A DNA stretch of 64,000 nucleotides, taken from NCBI GenBank assembly GCA_023974075.1, contig CM043791.1, positions 25,285,642-25,349,641 on the forward strand. The letters run 5' to 3'. Position numbers and translations under genes: made by a program. Below the pieces are notes generated by a model that worked only from the letters and a program-made list of their open reading frames with translations, was not told the DNA's origin and made no database searches. Shown in pieces: positions 54,925 through 64,000 of this stretch (positions are counted from its first letter, which is position 1; each line of letters starts with the position of its first letter). This stretch comes from Chaenocephalus aceratus. Its lineage: Eukaryota > Chordata > Actinopteri > Perciformes > Channichthyidae.

Positions 54925-55567
54925 AACCTGTTAAGCCCCGAGCCTGTTTTTCAGGTTTCAGGGTCGAAAATGACATTCCCAGAACAAATGACTGTAACTT
55001 CACTTCTAAAAGGTTTATATGAATAATTGTTGTTATCAAAGCAAGGTTACATCTGTGAGTTGGATGTAGAAGTGTCAGAATCAATATAGATGTTTCTGTG
55101 TCAGAGTAAATTTAGATGGAACATAGCAAAAAAATGTAAATTCCTGTCTCCGCCTAAAGAAAACCCATTACTTATAGTGAAGACCAAACTTGAATGATGG
55201 GTTAGTAGCCTAAAAGCTTTAGGAATCCAAATTATAACATATAATAAGTACCCTGTATCAAGATTGAGGCAAAACAAGTGACATTTGACCTTTTTAGAGA
55301 GGTTTATGAAAATAAAGTCCAGGCGGAATAAGCTTTGGGCACATTTGGTTCCATCAGTGCCATTTGACCTTTTTCAGATACCAGACTATAAAAATCATTG
55401 TATTACATTGAATAATCACTATAGGTATTCATTCCATTAAAAAAAAAAAAATTAAAAATATTTAAATAAAAAAAAAGATTCTTAAAAAAATATTAAAAAT
55501 ATTTGTGTGAGTGTGTATAAAAAAAATCAGGGTCCCCGTCGGCGGGGACCTTCGGGCTTAACAGGTT
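54925..55567. mobile_element. TIR element with a strong terminal hairpin
   Basis: The left end is aacctgttaagccccgag and the right end cttcgggcttaacaggtt, nearly exact complements. Just inside the right end lies the hairpin ggtccccg-tcgg-cggggacc (55531-55550), an 8-bp perfect stem with a four-base loop. The interior is AT-rich and non-coding, with A-tracts at 55437-55530. I recognise the terminus as a repeated fish element but cannot name its superfamily. Confidence 0.65.
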
Positions 55568-55584
55568 TTAAATAATGTATTTTG

Positions 55585-55690
55585 TCTCTCATTTGTGTTT
55601 TGAGCACAAGGAAAAGCGCTATATAAATTACATGTATTATTATTATTATTAAAAACTTGAAAAGTGATATATAAATTAAGATTCATTTGA
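55585..55690 (+). mobile_element. Retroposon tail (aagcgctatataaatta with (att)n)
   Basis: The wording aaaagcgctatataaat, then ttattattatt and a second aagtgatatataaatt...tttgatttgatt, is typical of fish SINE/LINE tails. Two tails appear to be joined. Confidence 0.5.
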
Positions 55691-56581
55691 TTTGATTAAA
55701 AGTCGTCTCTTCACTCAGACACAGTAACTTATCTGTTTACTGTTTGGTGTGTCTGCGATTCTTTGTGAGCTTTCAGTGACTGTCACGACATTAATGGCAG
55801 CACTGTCACATGTGTTGTAATTACTTGCATTTATTCTTGTGTCAGGCTTGTTATATGGATCAGGATATCATTTTTCTACAGACAGTAAATAAGACACACC
55901 CCACATAACCTCATCATGAAATAGGGGACAGTATTATAAATAACATCATTATGTATTATGATATCAATCAATATTTGACTGTCATTGCAAGTGCAATTAA
56001 ACTCAGTATCTTGATACAGTGTCTATTAATAATTGCATATAATACATATACATATAATATTTTTTTCAGACCAACATACAGGTACAATTATGTTATACAT
56101 TACAATAGTTTCTAAGGATTTACAATAGAGGATTCTGTAAGTTGTGTTGCTGGTTGTGAGTTTCAGGGTCTATTGATGGTTAGTATGTGTGCATGTGTGT
56201 TATTTGTGTGTGTATCTGAGAGTAGGAGGTGTCTATAACAATGAAGAACATTTGGAAACGGCCTAAAGAGGATTGGAGAAACAAGGGGTCACGTTTGTTT
56301 GACACAGAATCTTCAGAACAATCCGAGGTGTTTGTTTATCCTGTGTTAGTGCTGTGCATGGGTCTGTTTGTCTGTGTGTTTCTGTCAGCCTCCTATCTGT
56401 CTGCGTACCCATGTTTGTGTTTGAAGCTGGATGCTGTCAGACTGTAAGATGACTCAGCTGTCCGGACTGTCTTACTGTACCATCATTTCTCTCTCTCAGC
56501 CCTGCTGTGTTAATGTGACTCAGTGATCACCTCGCTGTCCTGGAGGCTACGACCCCACAGAAAACAGAGATGCAGTGTTTC

Positions 56582-56584
<3 letters not shown>
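55691..56584. other. Gene-free stretch
   Basis: A short frame at 56229-56447 begins MSITMKNIWKRPKEDW and has a hydrophobic C-terminal half, but it matches nothing I know and has no splice or promoter context. I do not call it a gene. Confidence 0.35.
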
Positions 56585-56635
<51 letters not shown>

Positions 56636-56662
56636 AAAGAGAAAGAGAAAGAGAAAGAGAGA
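56585..56662 (+). repeat. (GT)n followed by (GAAA)n
   Basis: About 49 bases of gt repeat, then gagaaagagaaagagaaag-type units to 56662. Confidence 0.95.

Positions 56663-61218
<4,556 letters not shown>

Positions 61219-61308
<90 letters not shown>
61219..61308 (+). repeat. (GT)n array
   Basis: About 90 bases of uninterrupted gt repeat. Confidence 0.97.
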
Positions 61309-63070
<1,762 letters not shown>

Positions 63071-64000
63071 AATCAGAGTGTGGTGTGTCTTCTATTCTCA
63101 GGGTTGTTGTCATTTGGTAACCAGAGCTTAGACTGACATGATTTACAGCCTGGACATATAGTTGATACATCTACATAACTGTCAGTACTGAGACAGATGT
63201 GGATGATAGTGAGAGAGAACAGACATAAAGATGACACAGTTGAGAATAACTGTGTTGATATTATATAAATAATTGAACTGCCTAACAGTCTAAAGATACT
63301 GCAGCAATGTGTGTGTCAGTATAAAGGTATGGCCACATAACGTTTCCGTTTTGGCACGTTGCCTCGTGCTGTGTCCCGGAAAAGGGGGTGATGCAATGGT
63401 TATGAAAAAGGAAATATTGATCAGAGTAACCACAGAATAAAATAGTGTACGAGAGTGTACACATGATCTTCTACAATTCCAAACCTTGTGCAGCACTGCT
63501 TCTATTGGCCAACCAAGCACATACATTTGGTCAATGTTGAGAAACATTCAAGTGTGATCATCTTACAGGCTTCTTCCGTTGAATGGATGATGGAGTTTAT
63601 AGGACAGAAGCATATAAGATGTTAAACAATAAGGGCTATTCATGTTAGAGAATTTAAATTTAGCTGAACCAACATTTGAGCTGGAGGAATTGTGACTGTG
63701 ATTTGGTCCCAGTCAGATAACTTGGCCTTGCTGTGGAATTAAAGGATCATTCTGGTTATTTCCAACTTGGATCTTGAGTCTTAGAAGTACGTTTCTGCGA
63801 TCTGAAACCAGGGATGACATTGCAACAATGGATCCATACATGCAAGACATTCATTGTAAATATTTTACTACCACTTTACTAAACCACTTACAATCGCAAG
63901 TGAGCCCACTCACAATGCCCATAATAGTCAGACATGCACCAATACTGATTTCAGATAAAGGTCAGGTACGCACTACGCACTCAAAGAGCTGGATCGGGTA
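63071..64000. other. Gene-free stretch to the window end
   Basis: Nothing recognisable. If a gene lies beyond the edge, this could be its intron or flank. Confidence 0.35.

Noticed and set aside
56229..56447. 72-codon frame starting MSITMKNIW with a hydrophobic half
   Set aside because: No family resemblance, no splice or promoter context, and it lies in repeat-rich noncoding sequence.

Overview
This window is teleost fish nuclear DNA. It has intron-rich vertebrate genes with GT-AG introns, many long (GT)n arrays, and a dense layer of fish-type transposon remnants (hAT elements with 8-bp target duplications, TTAA-flanked elements, foldback MITEs, LINE 3' ends). There are no bacterial-style operons, CRISPR arrays or rRNA/tRNA genes that I can support. 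Three protein-coding genes can be rebuilt exon by exon, and each gives an open frame whose summed exon length is an exact multiple of three. Layout: 1-11 kb is gene-poor and repeat-rich (a large inverted repeat at 0.2-3.2 kb, a promoter-like CpG stretch near 4.9 kb, a TIR element at 6.9-8.0 kb, and an intact-ended hAT element with a BED zinc finger at 8.6-9.3 kb). A CpG-rich patch at about 11.0-11.3 kb is the best candidate promoter and noncoding first exon of a Rho GTPase gene. Its four coding exons lie at 21.9-28.5 kb on the plus strand (193 aa, RhoC-type). The putative 10-kb first intron carries three of the largest GT arrays, a 355-bp MITE and a hAT transposase remnant. The intron between coding exons 1 and 2 carries a 2.6-kb TTAA-flanked element containing another GT array and a 33-bp minisatellite. 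On the minus strand, convergent with rhoc, lies a complete 23-exon MOV10 helicase gene (30.4-39.3 kb, 1000 aa). Upstream of it, in the same orientation, is a second, diverged MOV10 gene (41.8-53.1 kb, 21 exons, 891 aa). An L2-like LINE 3' fragment lies between them. The second copy keeps all helicase motifs, but its first coding exons are different and its C-terminal end has been replaced by an acidic tail. The tail-to-tail RHOC/MOV10 neighbourhood matches the arrangement I know from human chromosome 1p13, which supports calling the GTPase rhoc and the first helicase mov10. From 53.1 kb to the end I see no coding exon, only microsatellites, repeat tails and a TIR element with a strong terminal hairpin. 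On function, RhoC is a membrane-targeted actin and adhesion GTPase, while MOV10 is an RNA helicase of P-bodies and Argonaute complexes that restrains retroelements. The sequence shows no direct functional link between them, only conserved adjacency. The most notable points are the asymmetric tandem MOV10 pair, its TE-loaded introns (including a hAT element nested in a TTAA element), and an unusual Asp-to-His change at residue 78 of the RhoC-like protein.
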